From the NCBI RefSeq assembly GCF_030345075.1, contig NZ_CP128361.1, positions 5,766,001 through 5,830,000 of the forward strand: DNA of 64,000 nucleotides, given 5' to 3'. The notes under the pieces were generated by a model. That model was given only the letters and a program-made list of their open reading frames with translations, ran no database searches and was not told where the DNA came from. The stretch comes from Solwaraspora sp. WMMA2065. GTDB lineage: Bacteria > Actinomycetota > Actinomycetes > Mycobacteriales > Micromonosporaceae. Of this stretch, positions 8,536 to 17,347 are shown one piece after another (position 1 is the first letter of the stretch; every line of letters starts with the position of its first letter). The translations under genes were made by a program, and so were the position numbers.

Positions 8536-9087
8536 TCAGCTGACCGGCAGCAGCGGCTTGTCCTCGACGGCGGCGCGCTTGCGGGCCCGGTGCGCGGCCA
8601 CGTGCGAACGGGTGGCGCAGCGCTCCGAGCAGAACCGCCGGCAGCAGTTCGACGACGTGTCCAGGTAGACGTTGCCGCAGCGGGCGTCAGCGCAGACGCC
8701 GAAGCGGGCACTGCCGTACTCGCACAGCCAGACCGACAGCCCCCACACCGCCCCGGCCAGATACTCGGCGCTGACCGAGGCTCCCCGGCCGGTCACGTGC
8801 ATGTGCCAGTCGTTGGAGTCGTGGCCGGAGATTCGCGGCTGCACCGGAAACGCCGCGAGCAGCGAGTTGAGCTCGGCGACCGCGTCGGCATCGCGTCCGG
8901 TGGTGCCGTACTCGAAGACATCCCGCAGGCGTCTAGCGGCCCGCCGGAACACCGTCAGGTCGCGGTCACAGACCTCGTCGCACATCCAGACGTGGTCGCC
9001 GTGGAACAGCGCCCTCAGGTCGTCGAGGTCAGCCAACGGGGAGTTGACCAGATCAACTGCGGTCCGCGCGTAGGCGTCGAAGTCCAC
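8536..9087 (-). CDS. CGNR zinc-finger regulator (ABATE-like)
   Basis: Putative stress-type transcriptional regulator, 183 residues. The N-terminal two thirds is the ABATE-like helical domain. The C-terminus carries the CGNR zinc finger: CADARCGNVYLDTS, then NCCRRFCSERCATRSHVAAHR, with four Cys to bind zinc. The GTG start at 9087 is supported by TACGGT at complement 9094-9099, 6 nt upstream, in leaderless arrangement. Its target is unknown. It is followed downstream on the same strand only by the converging isomerase. Confidence 0.88.
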   Translation of the reverse strand: MDFDAYARTAVDLVNSPLADLDDLRALFHGDHVWMCDEVCDRDLTVFRRAARRLRDVFEYGTTGRDADAVAELNSLLAAFPVQPRISGHDSNDWHMHVTGRGASVSAEYLAGAVWGLSVWLCEYGSARFGVCADARCGNVYLDTSSNCCRRFCSERCATRSHVAAHRARKRAAVEDKPLLPVS

Positions 9088-9105
9088 CTGACAACCGTAG
9101 ACGAT

Positions 9106-10272
9106 TCAGATCGCCCGGTGGGCGGCCACGTAGTGCGGCAGAAACCGGGCGTACCCGTCGGTTATCAATCCGGAACTCTCCCGCAACCCGGCACCGGCGG
9201 ACTCGCCGTCCACCACCCAGCTGCCCAGCACCAGATGGTTGTCGTCGAACGCCGGCAGCGCCCGGAACTCCTGGTAGCACCAGCCTTCGGCGCCGTAGTC
9301 GCCCGGATTCCCGATCTCGCCGCCTGCGGTCACGATCCGTACCCCCGCGCCTTCCCGGCCGAGCAGCGGCTTGGCGACGTACTCCGACATCCCGCGCGGT
9401 CCGTCCAGGTACGCCGGCAGTAGGTACGGGTGGTCCGGAAACAGCTCCCAGAGCACCGCCAGTAGTGCCTTGTTCGACAGCAGCAGCTTCCAGGCCGGCT
9501 CGATCCAGGTGGTCGGGGTGCCCGGTTCGAGCGCCAACCGACCGTACGGCTCGGCCAGCATCCACTCCCACGGGTAGAGCTTGAAGCAGGTGGTGATCGG
9601 CCGGTCGGCGGCGTCAACGAAGCGCCGGCCGTCCCAGCCGACGTCCAGCATCGGCAGCAGCTCGGCGGTCAGCCCGGCCTGCCGGGCGGTCTCGGCGAGG
9701 TAGCCGGCGGTCATCAGATCCTCGCCGGTCTCCTCCTCGCTCGACCAGGTGACGTGCAGCGTCGGGTGGTACATCCCGGCCTTGATCTGCGCCCAGCCCG
9801 CCACCAGCCGTTCGTGCAGGCTGTTCCACTGGTCGAGCTGCGGTCGGGTGTCCTCCAGCCAGTACCACTGCACGATCGCGGCTTCGACCAGGGCGGTGGG
9901 GGTGTCGGCGTTGTACTCCAGCAGCTTCGGCGGCCAGGAGCCGTCGTACCAGAGGTCGAATCGGCCGTACAGACTCGGTGGCCGCTCGCGCAACGACCGG
10001 GCGACGGCGTCGGCGGCCCACGCCGGAATGCCGAAGTCGGCGTACAGCCGGTGCGTCACCACGTGCTCGGCCGCCGTCGCCGCCATCCGGTGCAGCTCCT
10101 CGGTCGCCTCCTCCAGTCGCAGCACCTCCGGCAGGTCGAAGGCGTAGCAGGCGGATTCGTCCCAGTAGGACATCACCGAGCCGTTGGGCAGTTCGGTGTC
10201 GGCGTAGACCAGGCCCTGCTGCCGTACCGTCGCGTCCCAGTCCGGCCGGGGCCGGCAGGTTTCGCGCCGCAC
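9106..10272 (-). CDS. Glutathionylspermidine-synthase-like ATP-grasp ligase (YgiC type)
   Basis: ATP-grasp C-N ligase of 388 residues, whole length of the glutathionylspermidine synthase C-terminal domain family. Visible signatures are SYWDESACYAFDLPEV, WPPKLLEYNADTPTALVEAA, CFKLYPWEWML and AKPLLGREGAGVRI. E. coli YgiC/YjfC proteins have the same domain without the amidase half and their substrate is unsettled. Actinobacteria do not normally make glutathione, so the name is only a family label. The GTG start at 10272 sits just after the TGA of the upstream lipoprotein gene, so the two are translationally coupled. Confidence 0.88.
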   Translation of the reverse strand: MRRETCRPRPDWDATVRQQGLVYADTELPNGSVMSYWDESACYAFDLPEVLRLEEATEELHRMAATAAEHVVTHRLYADFGIPAWAADAVARSLRERPPSLYGRFDLWYDGSWPPKLLEYNADTPTALVEAAIVQWYWLEDTRPQLDQWNSLHERLVAGWAQIKAGMYHPTLHVTWSSEEETGEDLMTAGYLAETARQAGLTAELLPMLDVGWDGRRFVDAADRPITTCFKLYPWEWMLAEPYGRLALEPGTPTTWIEPAWKLLLSNKALLAVLWELFPDHPYLLPAYLDGPRGMSEYVAKPLLGREGAGVRIVTAGGEIGNPGDYGAEGWCYQEFRALPAFDDNHLVLGSWVVDGESAGAGLRESSGLITDGYARFLPHYVAAHRAI

Positions 10273-10274
10273 GC

Positions 10275-10580
10275 TCAGCCGCCGCAGGAGGCGAGGTGGG
10301 TGCCGAACCCGCCTCGGTCGGGGACAGCCGCGGCGGTCCCGGCCGCAGCTTCCGGCGCGGTACGGGCGACGACCACCCCGGCACCGCCCGCGGCCATCGC
10401 CAGCACCGTCGTGCCGTCGCCGGAGCCGGAACCCATCGACCGGTCGTCGTCGCAGTCGTCGTCCGGGACCAGGTTGCAGCCGGAGAGGGAGAGCGCCAGC
10501 GCGGTCAGCGCGCCGAGTTGGACGCTGGTCGACCGGAGCCGGCGCGGGGAGATCTTGTCCACAGCACTGTTGTAGCTCAC
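10275..10580 (-). CDS. Small lipoprotein, YgiB/DUF1190-like
   Basis: Protein of 101 residues with a basic N-terminus, a hydrophobic stretch (about 20-33) and a lipobox LSGC with acceptor Cys35, so it should be anchored on the outer face of the membrane. A DDDCDDD acidic patch follows. The tail PDRGGFGTHLASCGG resembles the RGGFG ending of DUF1190 proteins. E. coli pairs ygiB (DUF1190) with ygiC in the same order, which supports the assignment. It starts at GTG 10580 and ends 2 bp before the ligase start. Function is unknown. Confidence 0.75.
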   Translation of the reverse strand: MSYNSAVDKISPRRLRSTSVQLGALTALALSLSGCNLVPDDDCDDDRSMGSGSGDGTTVLAMAAGGAGVVVARTAPEAAAGTAAAVPDRGGFGTHLASCGG

Positions 10581-10654
10581 CGATGCACGCCCTGCGTCGC
10601 CGGACCTCGGCCACTGACCGGGCCGGTCGTCGTCAAGGGCGATACCCTCGCCCT

Positions 10655-11575
10655 ATGCTTCGCTCGGTCATCCTCGCCGCGTCCCGGTCGACCACGATCG
10701 AACGGCTGGTCGCCGCCGCCCCGTTCAGCCGTGACGTGGTACGCCGATTTGTCGGCGGCACCACGATCGACGCGGCGTTGACCGCCGCGGCCGAGCTGAC
10801 TGGTGCCGGCCTGGTTATCAGCATCGACCACCTCGGCGAGGACACCACCACCGCTGAGCAGGCCAGCGCGGTGCGGGCGGAGTACCTGGCCCTGCTCGAC
10901 GCGCTGGACCGGGCCGGTCTCGCTGCTGGTGCCGACGTCAGCGTGAAACTCTCCGCGCTCGGACAGCGGTTCGACGAGCCGGCGGCGACCGAGCACGCCC
11001 GCGCGATCTGCGCGGCGGCGGCCGCCGCCGGTGGCACCGTCACCCTCGACATGGAGGACCACACCACCACCGACTCGACGCTGGACATCCTGCAGAGGCT
11101 GCGTGCCGACCATCCATCCACCGGTGCGGTGCTGCAGGCGTACCTGCGGCGTACCGAGGCGGACTGCCGGGAGTTGGCCACCGCCGGTTCCCGGGTGCGG
11201 CTGTGCAAGGGTGCGTACGCGGAGCCGGAGTCGGTCGCCTACCAGTCGGCGATCGACGTCGACAAGTCCTTCGTACGGTGCCTCAACATCCTGTTCTCCG
11301 GTGCCGGCTACCCGATGCTGGCCACCCACGACCCGCGCCTGATCGCGATCGCCGAGGACCGGGCCCGCTGGTTCGACCGGGCGCCGGAGGAGTTCGAGTT
11401 CCAGATGCTGTACGGGGTTCGACCGGCCGAACAGGCCCGGCTCGCGGGGGAGGGCTACACCATGCGGGTCTACCTGCCCTACGGCACCGACTGGTACGGC
11501 TACCTGATGCGCAGGCTGGCCGAACGCCCGGCCAACGTGGCGTTTCTCGGCCGGGCGCTGCGCTCCCGCGACTGA
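10655..11575 (+). CDS. putA: Proline dehydrogenase
   Basis: FAD enzyme oxidising proline to pyrroline-5-carboxylate, monofunctional bacterial form, 306 residues. The (beta/alpha)8 barrel motifs are visible: VSVKLSALGQ, VTLDMEDHTTTDSTLDI, RVRLCKGAYAEP and FEFQMLYGVRPAEQ. The C-terminal segment MRVYLPYGTDWYGYLMRRLAERPANV holds the substrate-binding Arg pair. ATG 10655 has TACCCT at 10643-10648, 6 nt upstream, indicating a leaderless transcript. No pyrroline-5-carboxylate dehydrogenase gene is adjacent in the window. Confidence 0.94.
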   Translation: MLRSVILAASRSTTIERLVAAAPFSRDVVRRFVGGTTIDAALTAAAELTGAGLVISIDHLGEDTTTAEQASAVRAEYLALLDALDRAGLAAGADVSVKLSALGQRFDEPAATEHARAICAAAAAAGGTVTLDMEDHTTTDSTLDILQRLRADHPSTGAVLQAYLRRTEADCRELATAGSRVRLCKGAYAEPESVAYQSAIDVDKSFVRCLNILFSGAGYPMLATHDPRLIAIAEDRARWFDRAPEEFEFQMLYGVRPAEQARLAGEGYTMRVYLPYGTDWYGYLMRRLAERPANVAFLGRALRSRD

Positions 11576-11646
11576 CGTCGGCACCCTGTGTCGCCGCTCA
11601 ACCCGGGCTGGACCGGGATGGTTCCCGTCCCCGTATCATTCGGCGG

Positions 11647-13341
11647 GTGACCGACCGGCAGGACTCCGTACCGACCGACCAGCCGGACCCGGACGGATCG
11701 GCGGATCAGCGAGAGCCGGACAGTTCGGCGCAGCGGCCGGAGCCCGATCAGCGAGAGCCGGACGGATTGACGCAGCGGCCGGAGTCCGATGGATCGGACG
11801 AACCGGACTCGTCGCCGACGGACCAGCCGGACCAGCCGGAGCAGCCGGATCCCACGCCAGTCCCGGTGACCCCGCCGCCGGAGCGGCGCTGGTCGCTCTG
11901 GCCGGTGCTCGGCATCGTCGCGACGGTGTTGTTCTGCGCCGTGCCGGTGGTCGGTGCGGTGGCGCTGATCGACCGGTTGCCCAGCCCGGAACCACCGGTG
12001 ATCGAACCGACGGTCACCCCGCAGACCGGGCCGCCGGCCAGCCCTGCGCCGGGCGATCCGCCGGCCGCCACCCAGGCCTGGCTGCGTACTCAGATCAACG
12101 CCCTGCTCGACCAGCAGGCCGCCGCGCTGATCGCCGGCGACGAACGGGGGTTCCTCGCGGTCGCCGAACCCGGCTCGGCCGCCCACGACGATCTGGCCCG
12201 CCAGTTCCAGACCCTGCGCGCGATGCAGGTGACGGCGTGGCGCCCGTCGGTCAGTACGCTGCCGGTCGAATTCGCCCCGACCGCCGCCACGCCCACGCCA
12301 GCGGCCACCGGGTCGGCCACCCCCACACTCGCGACGACGACGACCGCCACGACCGCCACGCCCACTGCCGCGCCGACGACAACGGTCACTGCGGGCCCGT
12401 CACCGGCACCGGCCACCCCGGCGCCGACCGGCCCGGCGGCGCTCGGCACCGAGTGGCGGCTGCTGGTCAGCTACCAGCACTGCTTCGTGGTGCCGTCCTG
12501 CGAGACCAGCGAGGTGGTGGTCGGTCAGCGCTGGAGCACCAAGGGTGGACGGCTGCGCCTCGTCGCGGTCGAGCCGTCGCTGACCCTGCAGGACGGGCCC
12601 CGGCCCTGGGAGGTCAGTGAACTGGTCGTCGCGACCGGCAACCGGACCCTGGTGGCAACCACCCCACAGCACCGGGATCTGCTGCCCGACCTGCTGCGTG
12701 ACGCCGAGGAGGCAGCGGCGGTCGCGGACCGGTACGCGGTCTCCGGCACCGCCCCGGACCGGTACCGGGTCTTCTACGCCGGCTCCGACGAATGGGGCAG
12801 CTGGTACGGCGGGGACCGTCCGGACTGGACCGCCGGGTACGCGGTGGCGGTCGGCGGCGGACACTACGAGATCGTGCTCAACGGCACGAACCTACGCGAC
12901 GTGCTCCGGCCGGACCTGCTGCGTCACGAGTTGACCCACGCCGCGTCTCTGCCGGACGGCGGGAACCGGGAGCGGGCCGCCTGGTGGTTGATCGAAGGAC
13001 TGGCGGAGCACGCCGCAGCCGGCGGCCGGCCGGTGGTCCGCTACGAAGGGCTGGACGACGTCCGCCGGCTGGTCCTGGAACAGGACTGGCAGGGGCCGCT
13101 GAGCAGCGTCGAGCCGACTGCGGACGCCGAGGACTGGCAAGTCGGTGCCGGGTACGGGGTGGGCTACCTGGCGGTCCGGCACCTGGTCGACCGGTTCGGC
13201 GAGGAGCGGACGTTGGCGTTCTTCCGCGCCGTGGTGCACGACGGCGTGGGTCTCGACGAGGCCGCCCGGACCCAGTTCGGTGAGTCCTGGGAGGGCCTGC
13301 AGGAGGCGTGCGTCGACTACGTCCGGCGGGCGGTCGGCTGA
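11647..13341 (+). CDS. Membrane-anchored gluzincin-type (peptidase MA-like) protein
   Basis: Protein of 564 residues. Residues 1-80 are a Pro/Asp/Gln-rich cytoplasmic tail with repeats of REPD and QRPE. One membrane helix lies at about 85-108. A Thr/Ala/Pro-rich spacer spans about 205-255. The C-terminal domain carries the zinc-protease motif HELTH (427-431) and a Glu-rich helix EGLAEH (450-455) supplying the third ligand. The catalytic domain should be outside the cell. The GTG start at 11647 follows TATCAT at 11634-11639 by 7 nt. The substrate is unknown, and the peptidase role is inferred from the motif. Confidence 0.82.
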   Translation: MTDRQDSVPTDQPDPDGSADQREPDSSAQRPEPDQREPDGLTQRPESDGSDEPDSSPTDQPDQPEQPDPTPVPVTPPPERRWSLWPVLGIVATVLFCAVPVVGAVALIDRLPSPEPPVIEPTVTPQTGPPASPAPGDPPAATQAWLRTQINALLDQQAAALIAGDERGFLAVAEPGSAAHDDLARQFQTLRAMQVTAWRPSVSTLPVEFAPTAATPTPAATGSATPTLATTTTATTATPTAAPTTTVTAGPSPAPATPAPTGPAALGTEWRLLVSYQHCFVVPSCETSEVVVGQRWSTKGGRLRLVAVEPSLTLQDGPRPWEVSELVVATGNRTLVATTPQHRDLLPDLLRDAEEAAAVADRYAVSGTAPDRYRVFYAGSDEWGSWYGGDRPDWTAGYAVAVGGGHYEIVLNGTNLRDVLRPDLLRHELTHAASLPDGGNRERAAWWLIEGLAEHAAAGGRPVVRYEGLDDVRRLVLEQDWQGPLSSVEPTADAEDWQVGAGYGVGYLAVRHLVDRFGEERTLAFFRAVVHDGVGLDEAARTQFGESWEGLQEACVDYVRRAVG

Positions 13342-13426
13342 GCCGTCACCCGTCGCGTCGTGCCGGTAGCCCGTACGGGTGTTGGCCGCCCTGCCGCAGG
13401 CATCAAATGACGGAACGGATCGCGCC

Positions 13427-13458
13427 GGTCACAGTGACCCCGTTACCGTACTGGTAAC
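13427..13458. promoter_or_regulatory. Twin palindromes upstream of bldC
   Basis: GGTCACAGTGACC (13427-13439) is a perfect 13-bp palindrome. It is followed 2 bp later by GTTACC-GTACT-GGTAAC (13442-13458), a second perfect inverted repeat. Both lie about 80-110 bp upstream of the bldC start in a 194-bp gap. They look like operators for a dimeric regulator. No binding protein can be named. Confidence 0.55.
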
Positions 13459-13535
13459 ACGTGCGTTGTCCGTCGCGGCGCGGAAGGGTCCCGCTGGGCG
13501 GCACGCGCCGGGGAAATGGGATGGATTGGTGAACC

Positions 13536-13748
13536 ATGGCAGGATCACCACAGTCCGAGGACAGGCTGTCGGAGGTCAAGTTCCTGACCGTCGCCGAGGT
13601 GGCGAGGGTGATGCGGGTGTCCAAGATGACCGTCTATCGACTCGTGCACTCCGGTGAACTCTCCGCGGTACGGGTCGGCCGGTCGTTCCGGGTGCCGGAA
13701 CACGCGGTGCACGAGTACCTGCGAGGGGCTTTCCGGGAAACCGCCTAG
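13536..13748 (+). CDS. bldC: BldC-like MerR-type DNA-binding protein
   Basis: A 70-residue regulator that is essentially one winged helix-turn-helix (FLTVAEVARVMRVSKMTVYRLVHSGELSAVRVGRSFRVPEHAV in outline; residues about 16-60). It is of the excisionase/MerR class. Streptomyces BldC and M. tuberculosis Rv0500A are of this type and length. BldC holds back developmental entry in Streptomyces and binds direct repeats cooperatively. The order with the bS22 gene, the epimerase and the acyltransferase matches Rv0500A-Rv0502 (recall). ATG 13536 is the only sensible start. Confidence 0.9.
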   Translation: MAGSPQSEDRLSEVKFLTVAEVARVMRVSKMTVYRLVHSGELSAVRVGRSFRVPEHAVHEYLRGAFRETA

Positions 13749-13969
13749 CGGGTATCCGGAGACGCCCGGCACCGACGCGTCCCCCGGCTGGCGCCGGGGC
13801 CGCGTTGGTGCTGATGACACGCGCGGGCTAGGCTTGACGCCGGCCGTGCCGTCGCATGCGCGGGTGAGTCCGCCCGCCGGCCCGGCCGGTTGTCCAGTTC
13901 GGCCCACGCGTCAGCCACACCGCACGCTGCGCACGGGCCGACCCGAACGTTCGTTGGAAAGGCTTTCGT

Positions 13970-14071
13970 ATGGGCTCGGTGGTCAAGAAGCGCCGCAAGC
14001 GTATGGCCAAGAAGAAGCACCGCAAGCTGCTGCGCAAGACCCGCGTCCAGCGTCGACGTCTCGGCAAGTGA
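13970..14071 (+). CDS. Small ribosomal subunit protein bS22 (33 residues)
   Basis: A tiny, extremely basic protein of 33 residues: [18 protein letters not shown] at the start, ending [10 protein letters not shown]. This is the AURKAIP1/COX24-like peptide found as bS22 in actinobacterial 30S subunits (M. tuberculosis Rv0500B by recall). A GGAAAGG ribosome-binding site lies 7 nt before the ATG. It is too short for many gene finders. It lies between bldC and the epimerase gene, as in mycobacteria. Confidence 0.92.
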   Translation: MGSVVKKRRKRMAKKKHRKLLRKTRVQRRRLGK

Positions 14072-14135
14072 CCGTGGCCGGGCCCAGGCCCGGCTTAGCG
14101 ACGCTCCGGTCACCCGCCAGCACTTGGAAGGCCGT

Positions 14136-15203
14136 ATGGTGAGGTCCCCGACCGTGGTGGTAACCGGGACGAGCCGATTCATCGGCGCCCGGGTCGCCGG
14201 TCGACTCGCCGCCGACCCCCGGGTCGGCCGGGTCGTCGGGCTGGACACTGCCACACCGGCGCCGGATTTCGCGGACCTGTTGCGCGACGTCGACCAGGTC
14301 CGCGCCGACGCTGGCGCGGCCAGCGGCATCATCGCGGACCTCAATGCGTCAGCCGTCGTGCACCTGGCCGTCGTCAGTGGACCGGACCAGCAGTACGGCG
14401 GCCGCGCCGCGATGAAGGAACAGAACGTCATCGGCACCATGCAGCTGCTCGCCGCCTGCCAGCGGGCCTCCGGTCTGCGCAAGCTGGTGGTGCGGTCGTC
14501 GACGGCGGCCTACGGTGCCTCGTTCCGCGATCCGGCGGTCTTCACGGAGGAGACTGAGCCCCGCGAGGTGCCGCGCGGCGGGTTCGCCCGCGACATTCTG
14601 GATATCGAGGCGTACGTGCGAGGCTTCCGCCGCCGCCGGCCCGACGTCACCGCCACGGTGCTGCGCTTCGCCCCGTTCATCGGCTCGACCGCCGAGACCA
14701 GTCTGACCCGCTACTTCGCCCAGCCGCTGGTGCCGACCGTCTTCGGCCGGGACCCCCGGCTGCAGTTCGTGCACGTCGACGACGCACTCGAGGTGCTGCA
14801 CCGGGCGGTGGTGGAGGACCGGCCCGGCACGTTCAACGTCGCCGGGCCGGGCGTGCTCACCCTCTCCCAGGCGATCCGGCGGGCCGGCCGGGTCGCCGTA
14901 CCGGTGCTGGAGCCGGGACTGTCCGGTGCCGCCGGCGTCACCCGGGCCTTCGGTGTCGGGCGCTACGGGTTCGACCAGATCGACCTGTTCGTCCACGGCC
15001 GGGTGGTCGACACCTCCCGGTTGATCCGCGAGTTCGGTTTCGAACCGCGGTCGACGCAGGCCGCCTTCGACGATTTCCTGCGCGCCCACCCGGACGGTGC
15101 GCTGCTCGCCGGCGACCGGCTGGCCGCCGCCGAGCAGGCGATCCTGGACGGCATCCGCCGGGTCCGCGCCGCCCACGCCGGCGATCAGCGGGAACTGGCA
15201 TGA
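14136..15203 (+). CDS. NAD-dependent epimerase/dehydratase (extended SDR)
   Basis: Nucleotide-sugar epimerase-like protein, 355 residues. The Rossmann motif is altered to VTGTSRFIGARVA (residues 9-21) where GxxGxxG is usual. The catalytic region VRSSTAAYGAS has Tyr followed by GAS rather than the usual YxxxK. Together these suggest a non-classical or inactive active site. ATG 14136 follows GGAAGG. The next gene starts within its last codons (4-nt overlap). It corresponds to the mycobacterial Rv0501 (galE2) position, but the substrate is not known. Confidence 0.85.
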   Translation: MVRSPTVVVTGTSRFIGARVAGRLAADPRVGRVVGLDTATPAPDFADLLRDVDQVRADAGAASGIIADLNASAVVHLAVVSGPDQQYGGRAAMKEQNVIGTMQLLAACQRASGLRKLVVRSSTAAYGASFRDPAVFTEETEPREVPRGGFARDILDIEAYVRGFRRRRPDVTATVLRFAPFIGSTAETSLTRYFAQPLVPTVFGRDPRLQFVHVDDALEVLHRAVVEDRPGTFNVAGPGVLTLSQAIRRAGRVAVPVLEPGLSGAAGVTRAFGVGRYGFDQIDLFVHGRVVDTSRLIREFGFEPRSTQAAFDDFLRAHPDGALLAGDRLAAAEQAILDGIRRVRAAHAGDQRELA

Positions 15204-16063
15204 CCGTGCCGGACCGACCCGGCGACGTCTGGGATCAGCGGGTGGCCGCCGGCCTGGCGTTTCTGCGCCGCCGGTTGGCCGGCGAGTACGAGGTGGACGA
15301 GTTCGGCTTCGATCCCGATCTCACCGAAGGCGTGTTCCTGCCGGTGCTGCGGGCGCTCTACCGCGAGTGGTTCCGCACCGAGGTGTCCGGGGTCGAACAC
15401 CTGCCGGTGGACGGTGCCGGGCTCGTGGTCGGCAACCACTCCGGCACGGTCGCGCTGGACGCGGCCGTGCTCACCGCGATCCTGCACGACGAGCATCCGC
15501 GGCACCGGCACCTGCGGCTGCTCAGCGCCGACCTGGTCTTCCGGTTGCCGTTCCTGTCCGAACTGACCCGCAAGTTCGGCGGCACCGTGGCCTGCAACCC
15601 GGACGCCGAGCGGTTGCTCGGTGGCGGGGAACTGGTCGGGGTCTTCCCGGAGGGTTTCAAGGGAGTCGGTAAGCCGTACTCGCAGCGTTACAAACTGCAA
15701 CGGTTCGGTCGGGGTGGGTTCGTCTCGGCGGCTATCCGTACCGGATCGCCGATCGTTCCGGTGGCGATCGTCGGCGCCGAGGAGACCTATCCGATGCTGG
15801 CGAACATCGCCCCGCTCGCCCGGATTCTCGGCCTGCCGTACTTCCCGGTGACGCCGACGTTCCCGTGGCTGGGGCCGCTCGGCCTGGTGCCGTTGCCGAG
15901 CAAGTGGCTGATCGAGTTCTGCCCGCCGATCCCGACCACCCGGTTCGCCGACCACGCCGATGACCCGCTGGTCGTGTTCAACCTGGCCGACCAGGTGCGG
16001 GAGACGATCCAGCAGGCCCTGCACCGGCTGTTGGACCGCCGGCCGGACCCGTTCGGCCGGTGA
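15200..16063 (+). CDS. 1-acyl-glycerol-3-phosphate acyltransferase-like (PlsC family)
   Basis: Lysophospholipid acyltransferase family member, 287 residues. It has the catalytic His-Asp block in the spaced form NHSGTVALD (His and Asp six residues apart, where the classical spacing is four), the glycerophosphate-binding motif FPEGFKGVGK, and PIVPVAIVGAEE. It probably acts at the inner membrane face. It overlaps the upstream epimerase by 4 nt, so the pair are co-translated. The mycobacterial counterpart at this position is Rv0502 (recall). Confidence 0.88.
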   Translation: MTVPDRPGDVWDQRVAAGLAFLRRRLAGEYEVDEFGFDPDLTEGVFLPVLRALYREWFRTEVSGVEHLPVDGAGLVVGNHSGTVALDAAVLTAILHDEHPRHRHLRLLSADLVFRLPFLSELTRKFGGTVACNPDAERLLGGGELVGVFPEGFKGVGKPYSQRYKLQRFGRGGFVSAAIRTGSPIVPVAIVGAEETYPMLANIAPLARILGLPYFPVTPTFPWLGPLGLVPLPSKWLIEFCPPIPTTRFADHADDPLVVFNLADQVRETIQQALHRLLDRRPDPFGR

Positions 16064-16068
16064 GCCGG

Positions 16069-17238
16069 TCAGTCCGTCAAGCTTCGCAGATCCAGCACCT
16101 GCCAGGAGGCGGCGCTGTCGTCGCCGACCGACCACCACAGCACACCACCCCGGCAGAGCACCATGCCCACGTCGTCGCTCACCACGACTGCCTCGTCGCG
16201 CTGCAGGTCGTAGATGATCAACTGCTGCGAGTTGGTCAGTGAGGTGGGTGCCGACGACAGCGACAGCACCTCGAACCGGTCCAGCACGGCGACGTCGATG
16301 GTGCTGGCGGTCACCGTGCCGTCGCCGATGCGCCGACGGTCCGTACCGTCCGGGCGCATCAGGTCGATGCGGCCCGGACCGTCCGCCGCCAGCACCAGCA
16401 CCCGGCACCAGGTGGGTCCGCAGGTGACCAGCTCGGTCGGGCCGGCGGGAACGTCGGTGATCCGGCGTTCGACCACATCACGGACCCGGATCGGGCCGGT
16501 CTCGCCGCTGCCGGCGCTGACCATCGTCGGCCATCTGGACAACGCCCAGGCACCCGGATCGGTGCGAACGGTCACTTCGCCGCCGGCCAGCGGGACCGAC
16601 CGCAACTCGGTCGCCGGCTCGGTGCCGGGTGCGACGGCGACCCAGTACAGACTGCCTTCGTTGATCACCATGTCGTACTGGGAGTTGAAGAAGACCACGT
16701 CGCCGGTGTCGGTGCTGAGCCGGCGTGGCTCGCCGTCGTCGGCCAGGCTGGCGGCCCACATCTCGGTCCGCCCCCGGCCGTCCTCGTCCGCGACCGACTC
16801 GGACCAGGCGAGCGTGTCCCCGTTGGTGGTGAACCCACCGAACTGCGGGGTAGCGCCGAGCGGGAGCCGGCGCAGTTCCCGTACCGATCCGTCGGCGGCC
16901 CGCACGACCAGCCGCAGCGCGGTGCCGTCCGGGCTCGGCGCGGTGCCGACCGAGGTGCCGCCGTCGAGGAACAGCACCGGGCTGTACGCCGGCCCGTCGG
17001 CGAGGTTGGCGGGTACCTCGGTGATCTCGGCCGCCGGCCAGACCTCGGCGACGGTACGCAGGCGGCCCGGCTCGTCCGCGCTGGTCGTCGGGCCGGCCTG
17101 TGGCAACACGACCAGCAGGACCGCAGCTGCCAGCGCGCCGGCCAGTCCGGCCAGATGCCACGGACGGTGGCGGCGGTGCCGGCCTGGCGGGTGGCTGGGC
17201 GCCCCGGTCGACTCGACCGGGCGTGCGGTGACCGTCAC
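16069..17238 (-). CDS. Membrane-anchored beta-propeller-like protein, function unknown
   Basis: Protein of 389 residues. A basic, proline-containing N-terminus leads to one membrane helix (about 27-46), and the rest is extracytoplasmic. It is built of repeated blade-like segments such as DGTALRLVVRAADGSVRELRRL, GFTTNGDTLAWSES and ADGPGRIDLMRPDGTDRRRI, as in WD40/TolB-like propellers. One Cys pair (CGPTWC) may form a disulfide. A GGAAGG ribosome-binding site precedes GTG 17238. It converges on the acyltransferase gene with a 5-bp gap. I cannot assign a function. Confidence 0.75.
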   Translation of the reverse strand: MTVTARPVESTGAPSHPPGRHRRHRPWHLAGLAGALAAAVLLVVLPQAGPTTSADEPGRLRTVAEVWPAAEITEVPANLADGPAYSPVLFLDGGTSVGTAPSPDGTALRLVVRAADGSVRELRRLPLGATPQFGGFTTNGDTLAWSESVADEDGRGRTEMWAASLADDGEPRRLSTDTGDVVFFNSQYDMVINEGSLYWVAVAPGTEPATELRSVPLAGGEVTVRTDPGAWALSRWPTMVSAGSGETGPIRVRDVVERRITDVPAGPTELVTCGPTWCRVLVLAADGPGRIDLMRPDGTDRRRIGDGTVTASTIDVAVLDRFEVLSLSSAPTSLTNSQQLIIYDLQRDEAVVVSDDVGMVLCRGGVLWWSVGDDSAASWQVLDLRSLTD

Positions 17239-17347
17239 ACCGATGCCTTCCTGATCCGATGCCGGCGTCGCCAGCCCGGGTGGGCCGATCGCCGCCCCCG
17301 GGTGGGCGCTAGGTCCGGCCCGGGTGGGCCGGTTGCCGCTGTCCTGG

